Source of the DNA: Rhodobacteraceae bacterium 63075
GTDB taxonomy: Bacteria > Pseudomonadota > Alphaproteobacteria > Rhodobacterales > Rhodobacteraceae
Assembly: GCA_003417655.1 (NCBI GenBank)
Contig: QVMW01000014.1
Span: 1 to 64,000, forward strand
Reading direction: 5' to 3'
Length of the DNA: 64,000 nucleotides
The notes under the pieces were generated by a model, which was not told the origin of the DNA, did no database searches, and worked only from the letters and a program-made list of their open reading frames with translations. The translations under genes and the position numbers were made by a program. Below are positions 24,159 through 33,076 of this stretch, in pieces. Every line of letters starts with the position of its first letter. Within the stretch, counting starts at the first letter, position 1.

Positions 24159-24589
24159 GCGCGGCGCGCTTCCAGCTCCACGCCGAAGCGCATCTCGTGT
24201 TGGAAGACCGGGGCAAGCTGCTCATGCTCCTGCGTCGGAACACCGGCTACATGGATGGGCACTGGGGCCTTGTCGCCGGGCATGTGGACGGCGGCGAGAC
24301 CTTCCGGCAGGCCATGGCCCGCGAGGCCTTCGAGGAAGCCGGGCTGATGATCCTGCCCGAGGATCTGCACCTGTCGCACATGATGCATCGCAATTCCGAC
24401 AGCGAGCGCGTCTCGCTCTTCTTCACCCCCACGCGCTGGCACGGCCCGCCGCACAACCGCGAGCCCGACAAATGCGCCGCGCTCGAATGGACGCCACGCG
24501 ACGCCCTGCCCGCGCGCACCATTCCCTATATCCGCGCGGCGCTCGAAGCGCTGGAAGAGGGCCGCCACTACTCCGAATTCGGCTGGTAG
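24155..24589 (+). CDS. NUDIX hydrolase
   Basis: The 144-residue protein contains a complete Nudix box, G-x5-E-x7-REAFEEAGL, beginning at GHVDGGETF near residue 44. It hydrolyses nucleoside diphosphates linked to another moiety; MutT-like housecleaning is plausible. The start at 24155 overlaps the dioxygenase stop (ATGA); the frame is open further upstream but inside the dioxygenase. Confidence 0.85.
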   Translation: MSAARFQLHAEAHLVLEDRGKLLMLLRRNTGYMDGHWGLVAGHVDGGETFRQAMAREAFEEAGLMILPEDLHLSHMMHRNSDSERVSLFFTPTRWHGPPHNREPDKCAALEWTPRDALPARTIPYIRAALEALEEGRHYSEFGW

Positions 24590-24649
24590 CTTGCCGCGCC
24601 CAGCCAGAGCGCATATCTAGGGTCAAACACATTCACACGGAGGCACCCA

Positions 24650-24994
24650 ATGCTCAAAGGACTGGGCCAACTCGGCGACATGGCCGGCATGATGCAAAAA
24701 GCGCAAGCCATGCAAAAGCGGATGGAATCGCTCCAGGAAGAGCTGCATGACATGATGGTCACCGGCGAGAGCGGCACGGGTCTCGTCAAGGCGACCTGCT
24801 CGGCCAAGGGCGAGCTCAAAGGGCTCGACATCGACCCGTCGATCTTCAACGCCGACGAGAAAGAGGTCGTCGAAGACCTGATCCTCGCCGCCATCAAGGA
24901 CGCACAGGCCAAGGCCAGCGAGAAGGCGCAGGAAGAAATGGGCAAGATCACCGAGGAAATGGGCCTGCCCAAGGACATGAAGCTGCCGTTCTGA
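24650..24994 (+). CDS. Nucleoid-associated protein, YbaB/EbfC family
   Basis: The 114-residue protein shows the family start [22 protein letters not shown] and the [21 protein letters not shown] core. It is a dimeric DNA-binding protein and is usually encoded between dnaX and recR, as here, though a dioxygenase and NUDIX pair separate it from dnaX. An A/G-rich ribosome site precedes it. Confidence 0.93.
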   Translation: MLKGLGQLGDMAGMMQKAQAMQKRMESLQEELHDMMVTGESGTGLVKATCSAKGELKGLDIDPSIFNADEKEVVEDLILAAIKDAQAKASEKAQEEMGKITEEMGLPKDMKLPF

Positions 24995-25014
24995 GCGGCA
25001 CTTCGCAAGCTGCA

Positions 25015-25611
25015 TTGGGCAATTCCACCCGCGATATCGACGCGCTCATCGAGCTCATGGCCAAGCTGCCGGGCCTCGGCCCCCGCTCGGCGCGCCGCGC
25101 GGTGCTGCATCTCATCCGCAAGCGCGCGCTCCTGCTCACGCCGCTGGCCGACATGATGCAGCAAGTCGCAGCCACCGCGCGGGAATGCGCGAGATGCGGC
25201 AATGTCGGCACGGAAGACCTGTGCGATATCTGCAACTCCGAGAAGCGCGCGACGGGCGAGCTTTGCGTGGTCGAGGACGTGGCCGACCTCTGGGCCATGG
25301 AGCGCTCCGGTGTCTTCAAGGGGCGCTACCACGTGCTCGGCGGCACGCTCTCGGCGCTCGATTCCATCGGCCCCGAGGAGCTGCGCATCCCCCGGCTCGT
25401 CACCCGCGTGGAGACCGAGGAGATCACCGAGGTGATCCTTGCGGTCGGGGCCACGATCGACGGCCAGACCACGGCGCATTACATCGCCGACCAGCTCGAG
25501 GGGCGCGTCCGGCTCACATCGCTGGCCCAGGGCGTACCGATCGGCGGCGAGCTCGACTATCTCGACGACGGCACGATCACCGCCGCGCTCAACGCACGCA
25601 AGGACATCTGA
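25015..25611 (+). CDS. recR: Recombination protein RecR
   Basis: The 198-residue protein has the N-terminal helix-hairpin-helix ([16 protein letters not shown]) and the four-cysteine zinc finger ([16 protein letters not shown]). The Toprim domain follows ([28 protein letters not shown]). RecR loads RecA with RecO and RecF at gaps. The only in-frame start is TTG at 25015, without a clear ribosome site. A CTG at 24991 is also in frame, so the true start is uncertain. It lies 20 bp after ybaB. Confidence 0.92.
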   Translation: MGNSTRDIDALIELMAKLPGLGPRSARRAVLHLIRKRALLLTPLADMMQQVAATARECARCGNVGTEDLCDICNSEKRATGELCVVEDVADLWAMERSGVFKGRYHVLGGTLSALDSIGPEELRIPRLVTRVETEEITEVILAVGATIDGQTTAHYIADQLEGRVRLTSLAQGVPIGGELDYLDDGTITAALNARKDI

Positions 25612-25615
25612 CGCG

Positions 25616-26290
25616 ATGGGCGAGCTACGCTCCGAGATCTACACGATGTGGAGCATCCAGGAGTCCCTGCTCCAGCAATATCGCGGCATGGCCATCACGC
25701 TGCTCGGCCTGATCTCAGCAGGGCAGCTCGTGGCCATCTCGCACCTGTCGAACCAGTGGGACGCGATGAGCTGCGCGGGCGAGCAGCTCTTTACCGGCGC
25801 GCCGCCGATCCGCTTCATGGCGGATTTGAGCATCTGGGTCATGCTCTGCGTCCTGCTCGGCTTCGGCATCTGGGCGAGCGTGCATTTCAAGCGCACGACG
25901 AACCGCCGCGCCAGCTACGTGACCTTCTTCCAGAACGCCCTCATCGCCGAGGAGACCGGCGCCCTTCGGGAAATGGTCGAGACGCACGGGCTGCGCTACC
26001 CGGTGGGCCTGCTGACGATCTTCCGCAGGCTTTCGAACACGAATTTCTCGCGCATGAGTTTCGAGCCCGATCTCGACCCCGCCGCCGTGCAGGGGCTGCT
26101 GGACGAGATCATGCAGAAAGGCGCGGGCCATGTCCCGACGGAATACGACTATCCCGTTCCGCGTGAGCGCCATGACCTGACGCGCCGCTTTCTCAAATCG
26201 GCGATCTACTCGGTCTTCATCTTCTTCTTCTGCGTCGCCGGCTTCTTCGCCCTGATGTCCCTGCTCAACATGCTTCACTGCACGGGCTGA
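25616..26290 (+). CDS. Membrane protein of unknown function
   Basis: The 224-residue protein has two hydrophobic segments near the N terminus (GMAITLLGLISAGQLVAI and LSIWVMLCVLLGFGIWASV) and one at the C terminus (YSVFIFFFCVAGFFALMSLL). A cytosolic stretch of about 95 residues lies between them. No family recognised. It follows recR by 4 bp and is probably the last gene of that transcript. Confidence 0.7.
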   Translation: MGELRSEIYTMWSIQESLLQQYRGMAITLLGLISAGQLVAISHLSNQWDAMSCAGEQLFTGAPPIRFMADLSIWVMLCVLLGFGIWASVHFKRTTNRRASYVTFFQNALIAEETGALREMVETHGLRYPVGLLTIFRRLSNTNFSRMSFEPDLDPAAVQGLLDEIMQKGAGHVPTEYDYPVPRERHDLTRRFLKSAIYSVFIFFFCVAGFFALMSLLNMLHCTG

Positions 26291-26711
26291 TGCCGCCGGG
26301 GGAGCACGGGCTCAGGGGCAGATGGCGGCTTTGAGCCCACTATTGCCTTTCCCCGCGCGGAATCAAGGCCGAAGGCCGCCGCGCATCGTCATGCTGGAAG
26401 CATGCCTCTGGCATGACGCGCCCCCTCGCGGCGGCGATTTGGCTGGGCTGGGCGCATCGCTCGGATTTCGTTCGGATTTGGCTGGCATAAAGTGCGCAGC
26501 CCAAGCGTGACTTCGCCACCGCGCGCGTCGGCGATGCGCGGCTTGATCGACCGGCCGCTCCGTCCGCCAAGCAGGCATCCAATACGAATAGAAAAGGCCG
26601 CCCGCCCAGCCAGCCTTTTCTATCAAAACGCTCTTCCACCGGAAGTCCGGCAGCAAGGGTGGAAGAGCGGAGCGCAGCCCGCGGGCCGCGCTCAATCTCC
26701 TGGCCGGTGCT
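26291..26711. other. 420-bp gap without a convincing gene
   Basis: Between the convergent recR-cluster membrane protein and the RTX gene I find no frame with gene-like properties. A hairpin lies at 26588-26623. The rest shows no recognisable repeat, RNA or regulatory motif. Confidence 0.5.
26588..26623. terminator. Bidirectional terminator-like inverted repeat
   Basis: Two perfect 11-bp arms (ATAGAAAAGGC and GCCTTTTCTAT) flank a 14-nt loop. The T-run is part of the stem on both strands. Placed between convergent genes, it could end the RTX transcript on the minus strand and the recR-cluster transcript on the plus strand. Confidence 0.5.
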
Positions 26712-29700
26712 TCAGCCGAGGCCCATCAATTCGCTCTCATAGGCCTTGAGGCAGAGCCGCGCTGTCTCGCCGAAAGCGCCGGCGTGGCTGCGCAGCTCGG
26801 GGAAAAGCGTGAAGAGCTCCTCGCGCGCGGCGTCCTCGACCGCGCCCAGACCCTCGCCGCCCGGGAAGAAGCTCTCGCTCGGCGCGCCCTCCGCGTAGAC
26901 GATCTCGTGCTGGTCGAAGAGAATATGCACATAGGTGATCTCTCCTCCCGGGGTCTGCGTGACAGTGCCGGCGTTGACGAGATGCTTGGCCGTGGCCAGA
27001 ACCTCGCTCTCACCGAAGAGCAGCGAGGCTTCCGGCCCCTGGAGCAGCATCCTGTGCTGGGGCGAAACGCGCAATTCCCGCTCGTTGCCGAGCACGCCCG
27101 GCGCGAAGGTCACCGGCGCAAGAGTGCCCAGCGCAGGCACGGTGCGCTTGCCTACCCAGCGGATCGGCTGAAGCCCGTTGTCGCGCGTGATGACCAGATC
27201 GCCCGGCGCGAGCGTTTCCACCTCCCGCGCACCGCGCGGCGTGGCGATCCGCGTGCCTGCCGTGAAGCAGATGATGACGTTTTCGATCTCGTCGAAATTG
27301 ACGATCGTGCCGTCGCCCAGCGTCGCTGTGCCCGACAGCCCGCCGCCCACGCCCGGATCTGTATTTGTGTAGGTGACATCGTCCCAATGCACGAGGCCCT
27401 GGAAATCGAGCGTATCACCCAGCGTCTCATCGCCTTCACCGCCGGTGATACCGATCGCCGTGCCATCCGTGAGCGCATCGTCGATGGTGAACAAATCGTC
27501 CCCGTCGCCGCCCTGTGCGGAATCGCCCGAGGAGGTCACGAGGGTATCGTTGCCCGCGCCGCCATCGAGCGTGTCGCTGCCGGCCCCGCCGGTGAGGAGG
27601 TCATCGTCCAGTCCGCCATCGAGCAGGTCGTCCCCGGCACCGCCGGCCAAAGTGTCGTTGTCATCCTGGCCATAGATGCTGTCATCGCCATCGCCGCCCG
27701 ACAGGCTGTCCGCGTTGTTGCCCGGCGCATCGTCCGTGCCGTCATTGGGCAGCTCGTAGGGCGTGTAGGTGCCGACGTTGGGATTGTCCGGCGAGACATC
27801 GCCATAGATCAAGTCGTTGTCCGCGCCGCCATCTATCGTGTCTTCGCCTTCACCGCCTTCCAGTGAATCCGCGCCGCTGCCCCCGTCGATATCATCGTCG
27901 TCGAAGCCTGCATTGACCGTGTCGTCACCGGACCCGCCGAGCACCGTGTCATCGTCATCGCCGGTCAGGATCACGTCGTTGCCGGTGCCGCCGTCGACAC
28001 TGTCGCGGTCATTCCCCGTGTCCGTATCGCCGGGATAGCTCAGGCCGGTGCCGCTGGTATCGGTGTAGCCCTCGTCAGGAAGCCCCGTTCCCGGCGAGGT
28101 GCGCGTGTTGATCCAGTCATCACCGTCACCGCCGAAGACCGTGTCACTGCCTTCGAAGCCATAGATCGAGTCATCCCCGCTGCCGCCTTCGACGGAGTCG
28201 TCGCCTTCATCGGCGCGCACGGTGTCGTTGCCGAGCCCGGCGACGATCGTGTCATTCCCGGCCCCGGCCTCGATGGAGTCATCGTCACCGCCGGCCGCGT
28301 TGTCGCCCGCGTCGACCATGTCGCCCTCGGGGTCGCCCGTGTAGGTTCCGTCGATGACGTCATTTCCGCCCGTGCCTTCGACCACGTAGTCAAGGCCCGG
28401 GATTCCCAGGGCTTCCAGTTCGGCGTGGCTGTCCACTTCGTCAGGACTCACACCGACCAGCGTGATGCTCTCGCCTCCGGGGAAGGTCAGAACCGCATCG
28501 CCCGTGCCATCGCCGTTGGTGTCGGTGACGGTGACATCGGAGACGTTCACCGGGTTGCCCCCCGCATCGGTCATGCCGCTGACATCGATCTGGTCATTGC
28601 CCGTGAACGTCCCGTCGCCATTGTCACTCGGCGCAGCAAAGCCTTCGACCGTGTCCGCGCCCGACCCGTCTGCCAGCACGATGGTGTCGGTGCCGCTGCC
28701 GAGCACGATATTCTCGATATCGCCGAAGGTGGCGCTGTCCGTTCCGGAAGTGACAGTGCCGGCCTCCGGATTCGCACCGGTCAGATCGATGGTCGTGTCG
28801 GTTGTCACGGCGCTCATGTCGAGCGTGTCGTCATCCACCGCGCCGCCATCGCCGCCGTCGATCGTATCGGTGCCGAAGCCGTCTTCGAGAATGATCAGGT
28901 CCTGGTCGTCGCCGCCTGCGATACTGTCATCGCCCGCGCCGCCTTCCAGCGTGTCGTTGCCGGTCCAGCCGACCAGGCTGTCATCGCCCACACCGCCCGT
29001 CAGGCTGTCGTCGTCGAACCAGCCTTGCAGCGTGTCATTCCCGGCGCCGCCGATGAGCGCATCGTCTCCCGAGCCGCCATCGACGCTGTCGTTGCCTGCG
29101 CCGCCATCAACAGTGTCGTTGCCGACATAGCTGAAGACCGTGTCATCACCGCCGCCCGCGACGACACTGTCGGTGTTGCCGCCCGAGGCGTCATCGCTCC
29201 CGTCGATCACATCGCCTTCGGGGTCGCCGAGGTAGCTGCCGTCGATCAGCTCGCCCGCGCCCGTGCCCTCCACGACGTAGTCGGGCTGGGGCACACCCAT
29301 CGTCTCCAGGATGTCGGGATCGCTCACATCGGCGGGTGCAACGCCGACGAGTGTCAGCGTCTCGCCGCCCGGGAAGGTCAGCACAGCGTTGCCGTTGCCG
29401 TCATCGGTCACCGTGACATCGTCTGTGTTGACCGGCGCACCGTTGGCGTCGGTGAGCGTGCTCACATCGAGCTGGTCGTTGGCCGTGTAGGTGCCATCGC
29501 CGTTATCGGTCGGGATGGTGAAACCCTGCACGCTGTCATTCCCGCCGCCCGTGCCAAGCACGAGCGTGTCGTTGCCGCCACCCAGGACGATGTTCTCGAT
29601 CTCGACGAAGCTCGTCGTGGCCGTCCCGTCGGTGAAGCTGCCCGCCTCGGGATTGGCCGAGGTCAGATCAACCGTGAGGTCCGATGTCACCCCGCTCAGG

Positions 29701-31109
29701 TCGAGCGTATCGCCATCGGTCTCGTTGGCCTCCTCGCCCTCGATCGTGTCATTGCCGAAGCCGTCCGTATAGCTGAAGGTATCGTCGCCGTAGCCGCCCC
29801 AGAGCGAGTCGTCGCCCGCGTCGCTCGTGAGGCTGTCATTGCCGAAGCTGCCGCGCAGGAAGTCGTCGCCCGCGCCGCCGGAGATCGTGTCGTCGCCCGA
29901 GCCGCCTTCCACGGTGTCGTTGCCGCCATCACCGGAGACAATATCGTTGCCCGTCTCGCCATAGATCGAGTCCGCCCCGGCACCGCCGGTGATGCTGTCA
30001 TCATCCTCGTTGCCATGCAGGCTGTCATTGCCGACGCCGCCATCTATGGTGTCATTGCCCGTGCCGCCGCGGAGCGTGTCGTCATCTCCCTGGCCATCGA
30101 TGATGTCATTGCCGCTTCCGCCGATGACACTGTCAGCGCCTGCACCGCCATAGACGGTGTCATCGCCTGCCTCGCCAAAGATCTGATCGTCACCGCCATC
30201 ACCCTCGACGAGATCGTCGTCATCCCCGGCATAGATCGTATCGTTGCCGGTCCCGCCGATCAGCGTGTCATTGCCCACGTCGCCGATGATCTGATCGTTG
30301 CCAGCACCGCCGTCGATGCTGTCGGCGCCGCCTGTTGCGAACACATCGTCACCGTCGAGATTGTCGTCGCCCGCGCCACCGAGAATCGTGTCGGAGCCAT
30401 CTGCACCGAAAACCGTGTCATTGCCCGCGCCCGAGACGACCGAATCGTCGCCCGCGCCCGCTAAGACGCTGTCGGCGTCCGATCCGTCGGAATGATCGTT
30501 CGCATCGATCATGTCGCCTTCGGGATCACCGACATAGGCGACATCGATCACATCGTTCCCGCCGGTGCCCTCGACGACATAATCAGGCGCGACGTCCAGG
30601 TCGAGATTGTCGAGCGCGATCCCGGTGTAGTTCAGGCTGCCGCCATCTGTGCTGGTTCCGATCGCGAAATCGGAGGTGGTTTCAGTCGCCGTGAAGGTGA
30701 CGGACGTGCTCTGCCAATAGGGGGCTGTCGCCCCGGTGCTGTCGATCGGGACGGTGATCGTCTGGGTGCCGATCGTGACGATGAGATCTGTCGCACCCGG
30801 TTGGTTGGTCGAGCCGTCGGACTCGTTGACATAGTAGTCGAAGCTGAAAGTGTAGGTCTGCCCGGCCTGCACCTGCGTGCCAAGCGTCGTGCTCAGGCCC
30901 TCATCATATGCAGAGGTGCTGTACATCGTGATGTAGCCACCCCCATCCGAGGCATCGAGATCGGAGGGCATGTAGCTGCCGCTCCATTCGAAGTTTCCAT
31001 CGGTGTTGAGATCGGGCGAGCCTTCGGTCGCGGTCCAGCCCGAAGGGTTCTGTGCCGAGCCGGTCGCCGTGTTGGTCTCGAAAACGCCATTCGATATGTG
31101 GTTTGGCAT
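26712..31109 (-). CDS. Giant RTX calcium-binding protein with C-terminal Hint domain
   Basis: The 1465-residue acidic protein lacks a signal peptide, as expected for type I secretion. Residues 1-173 look like a galactose-binding/DUF642-like jelly roll (TYTFSFDYYVNES, IALDNLDLD). Three modules then begin DYVVEGTG at residues 176, 610 and 907, each with many GGxGxDxxxG calcium-binding nonapeptides. The first two close with a conserved block (DGDTLDLSGVTSDLTVDL, later ENIVLG and FPGGETLTLVGV). A Hint domain begins at Cys1281 (CFTAGTRIATPRGAREVE) with the late histidine block LRVSPQHRMLL, and runs to about 1430. Hint domains can self-cleave; whether this one does is unknown. The start follows AAGGAG. 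No secretion ABC genes are nearby. Confidence 0.88.
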   Translation of the reverse strand: MPNHISNGVFETNTATGSAQNPSGWTATEGSPDLNTDGNFEWSGSYMPSDLDASDGGGYITMYSTSAYDEGLSTTLGTQVQAGQTYTFSFDYYVNESDGSTNQPGATDLIVTIGTQTITVPIDSTGATAPYWQSTSVTFTATETTSDFAIGTSTDGGSLNYTGIALDNLDLDVAPDYVVEGTGGNDVIDVAYVGDPEGDMIDANDHSDGSDADSVLAGAGDDSVVSGAGNDTVFGADGSDTILGGAGDDNLDGDDVFATGGADSIDGGAGNDQIIGDVGNDTLIGGTGNDTIYAGDDDDLVEGDGGDDQIFGEAGDDTVYGGAGADSVIGGSGNDIIDGQGDDDTLRGGTGNDTIDGGVGNDSLHGNEDDDSITGGAGADSIYGETGNDIVSGDGGNDTVEGGSGDDTISGGAGDDFLRGSFGNDSLTSDAGDDSLWGGYGDDTFSYTDGFGNDTIEGEEANETDGDTLDLSGVTSDLTVDLTSANPEAGSFTDGTATTSFVEIENIVLGGGNDTLVLGTGGGNDSVQGFTIPTDNGDGTYTANDQLDVSTLTDANGAPVNTDDVTVTDDGNGNAVLTFPGGETLTLVGVAPADVSDPDILETMGVPQPDYVVEGTGAGELIDGSYLGDPEGDVIDGSDDASGGNTDSVVAGGGDDTVFSYVGNDTVDGGAGNDSVDGGSGDDALIGGAGNDTLQGWFDDDSLTGGVGDDSLVGWTGNDTLEGGAGDDSIAGGDDQDLIILEDGFGTDTIDGGDGGAVDDDTLDMSAVTTDTTIDLTGANPEAGTVTSGTDSATFGDIENIVLGSGTDTIVLADGSGADTVEGFAAPSDNGDGTFTGNDQIDVSGMTDAGGNPVNVSDVTVTDTNGDGTGDAVLTFPGGESITLVGVSPDEVDSHAELEALGIPGLDYVVEGTGGNDVIDGTYTGDPEGDMVDAGDNAAGGDDDSIEAGAGNDTIVAGLGNDTVRADEGDDSVEGGSGDDSIYGFEGSDTVFGGDGDDWINTRTSPGTGLPDEGYTDTSGTGLSYPGDTDTGNDRDSVDGGTGNDVILTGDDDDTVLGGSGDDTVNAGFDDDDIDGGSGADSLEGGEGEDTIDGGADNDLIYGDVSPDNPNVGTYTPYELPNDGTDDAPGNNADSLSGGDGDDSIYGQDDNDTLAGGAGDDLLDGGLDDDLLTGGAGSDTLDGGAGNDTLVTSSGDSAQGGDGDDLFTIDDALTDGTAIGITGGEGDETLGDTLDFQGLVHWDDVTYTNTDPGVGGGLSGTATLGDGTIVNFDEIENVIICFTAGTRIATPRGAREVETLAPGDLVITRDNGLQPIRWVGKRTVPALGTLAPVTFAPGVLGNERELRVSPQHRMLLQGPEASLLFGESEVLATAKHLVNAGTVTQTPGGEITYVHILFDQHEIVYAEGAPSESFFPGGEGLGAVEDAAREELFTLFPELRSHAGAFGETARLCLKAYESELMGLG
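27270..30584 (-). repeat. Three tandem modules inside the RTX gene
   Basis: Copies of a module opening with the codons for DYVVEGTG and continuing GDPEGD start at 30584, 29282 and 28391 (minus strand). Module lengths are about 434, 297 and 374 codons. Modules 1 and 2 share the long closing block; module 3 instead runs into the Hint domain. Length differences come mainly from RTX nonapeptide number. Confidence 0.75.
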
Positions 31110-31229
31110 ACCATTTCTCCTTACAAACACACGGCGCGACAAAGCCGGCCTGTCTCACGCTGAGCGTGCCATCGCGGCCTCTATATGCTTGGGAAAATGG
31201 ATCTAATTGCGGTGAGATATGTTCAATTT

Positions 31230-31288
31230 CGTGGATCGCGTCCACGCGGGCGAAACAATGCGTAGAAACTGTTTCAAATGATGAAACA
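31230..31288. promoter_or_regulatory. Clustered inverted repeats upstream of the RTX gene
   Basis: Here are CGTGGA-TCGCG-TCCACG (31230-31246), GAAACA (31252-31257), GAAAC-T-GTTTC (31265-31275) and TGTTTCA-AATGA-TGAAACA (31270-31288). The overlapping GAAAC boxes look like binding sites for a dimeric regulator of the RTX gene, which starts about 120 bp further on the minus strand. The remainder of 31110-31500 shows nothing else I can name. Confidence 0.4.
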
Positions 31289-31500
31289 CTTTATTTTCAA
31301 AGCTCTCATGCCTGTTTTGAGGTCATGGTGCCTGACGCCAGCCGATCCCGGGCCGCGCTCCATCTCAGGGGCGCATGAAAAAGGGCGAAAGATTGGCACG
31401 CAGCCAGTCTTCCGCCCGTCATGTCAGATGCCCCTGTCCCGGCCGGGGCCTGAGGCGTTTGGGGCAAGCCTCGCGAGAGACTCGGCCCGAAACGCTTCGC

Positions 31501-32256
31501 TCAGCTCTTGCCGTCTTCGTCCTCGTCATCCTCGGGCAGGTTGAAGAAGCTGTCGGCGTCGCGCGAATCGTCGTGATCGTCTTTCTCATCCTCGTCCGAG
31601 CCACCCAGCGAAAAGGATTCCAGACCCTCGATCGCCGAGGGGATCTTGGGCTCGGCATCCATCTCGAGGCTTTGCTCGGTGTTCACGAGCTTGCGGCGCT
31701 CGTCATCGCTCATGATCTCGCCGGCGGCGGCTTTCTTGGCGGCAGCCTTCTGAACGGCCGTGTCCAGCTCGGACTGCTTGCAAAGGCCGAGCGCGACGGG
31801 GTCAATCGGCTGGATGTTGGAGATGTTCCAATGCGTGCGCTCGCGGATCGCCTGGATCGTCGGCTTGGTGGTGCCAACGAGCTTGGAGATCTGCGCATCC
31901 GTCAGCTCCGGGTGGAATTTCACCAGCCAGAGGATCGAGGCGGGCCGGTCCTGCCGTTTCGACAGCGGCGTGTAGCGCGGCCCGCGGCGTTTCTCCTCGC
32001 CATGCGCGGCGGCGTTGTATTTCAGCTTGAGCGTGTGCAGCGGGTCTTTCTCCGCCTTCGTGATCTCTTCGGCGTCGAGCTGGTTGTTGGCGACCGGGTC
32101 GAATCCCTTCACGCCCGCCGCCACATCGCCATCAGCGATGCCCTGCACTTCCAGCTCGTGCATACCCACGAATTCGGCGATCTGCTTGAAGCTCATCGCC
32201 GTGTTGTCCACGAGCCAGACGGCCGTCGCCTTTGCCATGATCGGTTTGTCAGCCAT
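31501..32256 (-). CDS. trcR: DUF1013-family cell-cycle transcription regulator (TrcR-like)
   Basis: The 251-residue cytosolic protein matches DUF1013, conserved across alphaproteobacteria and called TrcR in Caulobacter, where it tracks with RNA polymerase. Seen here are two helix-turn-helix-like segments (MSFKQIAEFVGMHELEVQGI and LTDAQISKLVGTTKPTIQAI) joined by RRGPRYTPLSKRQDRPASI. A very acidic tail follows (DEDEKDDHDD, EDDEDEDGKS). It stands alone on the minus strand and probably has its own promoter. The function is by family analogy. Confidence 0.85.
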   Translation of the reverse strand: MADKPIMAKATAVWLVDNTAMSFKQIAEFVGMHELEVQGIADGDVAAGVKGFDPVANNQLDAEEITKAEKDPLHTLKLKYNAAAHGEEKRRGPRYTPLSKRQDRPASILWLVKFHPELTDAQISKLVGTTKPTIQAIRERTHWNISNIQPIDPVALGLCKQSELDTAVQKAAAKKAAAGEIMSDDERRKLVNTEQSLEMDAEPKIPSAIEGLESFSLGGSDEDEKDDHDDSRDADSFFNLPEDDEDEDGKS

Positions 32257-32398
32257 TTCTTGCCTCCATCAAATAATCCGCGTGCCCGACAAAACTCCGC
32301 CGTGCCCTTGAAGGGGCGAGCCCTCGGCGGGCTCAGGTTTCCGTTGTCGGGGAACTTGGCCGCTATATAGTGCGCTCGGAGGCATAAGGAAAGAGTGA

Positions 32399-33028
32399 AT
32401 GCGCGCAGGTTTGATCACGGTTTTCTGCTGTCTGGCGGGCGGGGCCCTCGCAAAGGGGGAGCGCGCGGGCGATTTCGACTACTACGTCATGGCGCTCTCG
32501 TGGTCGCCCAACTGGTGTGCTCTGGAAGGCGAGGCGCGGAACTCCCCACAATGCGACGCAGCCCATGGCTGGGTGCTGCACGGGCTCTGGCCACAGTATG
32601 ATCGCGGCTGGCCCTCCTATTGCCGCACCGGTCACCCAAACCCGCCGCGCAGCCTCACCCGCGCCATGGCCGACATCATGGGCACATCCGGCCTTGCCTG
32701 GTATCAGTGGAAGAAACACGGGGTCTGCTCGGGGCTGCCCGCCGCCGCCTACTTCGATCTCTCGCGCCGCGCCTATGAAAGCGTCACGCGCCCGCCCGTC
32801 TTCCGCAAGCTGGAGCGCAGGGTGTCCCTGCCCGCCTTGGTCGTGGAGGAGGCCTTTCTCGTGGCCAATCCGCAGCTCGCGCCCGACATGGTCACCATCA
32901 CCTGCAAAGCGGGGCATATCCAGGAGGCGCGCATCTGCCTGTCCAGGGCGCTCGCGCCCGTCCCCTGCGGCCGTGACGTTGTCCGCGATTGCGCGGCGCG
33001 GGACGCGATCTTCGAGCCGATGGACTGA
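32399..33028 (+). CDS. Secreted ribonuclease, T2 family
   Basis: The 209-residue protein has a short signal peptide (MRAGLITVFCCLAGGALA). Both RNase T2 active-site blocks are present: HGLWPQY with catalytic His near residue 61, and WKKHGVCSG with a second His near 104. Eight or more cysteines fit the disulfide-bonded fold. It would degrade RNA in the periplasm or medium. It stands alone, convergent with znuA. Confidence 0.88.
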   Translation: MRAGLITVFCCLAGGALAKGERAGDFDYYVMALSWSPNWCALEGEARNSPQCDAAHGWVLHGLWPQYDRGWPSYCRTGHPNPPRSLTRAMADIMGTSGLAWYQWKKHGVCSGLPAAAYFDLSRRAYESVTRPPVFRKLERRVSLPALVVEEAFLVANPQLAPDMVTITCKAGHIQEARICLSRALAPVPCGRDVVRDCAARDAIFEPMD

Positions 33029-33033
33029 GTAGA

Positions 33034-33056
33034 GCCCGCCGCGCGACGCGACGGGC
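33034..33056. terminator. Hairpin after the RNase T2 gene
   Basis: A 10-bp stem with one mismatch (GCCCGCCGCG pairing with CGCGACGGGC) and a 3-nt loop begins 6 bp after the RNase stop and 21 bp before the znuA stop. No strong U-tract follows on either strand. Confidence 0.4.
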
Positions 33057-33076
33057 CCTGCTCCAATCTCAAGCCG

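Noticed and set aside
28425..30464. Long plus-strand frame with repeated Val/Ile/Ala motifs opposite the RTX gene
   Set aside because: Its regularity is the mirror of the RTX nonapeptide repeats; there is no ribosome site or family match.
27500..30500. Regular short repeats that could suggest a CRISPR or minisatellite array
   Set aside because: The periodicity is of coding nonapeptides in frame, with degenerate units and no spacers of constant length.
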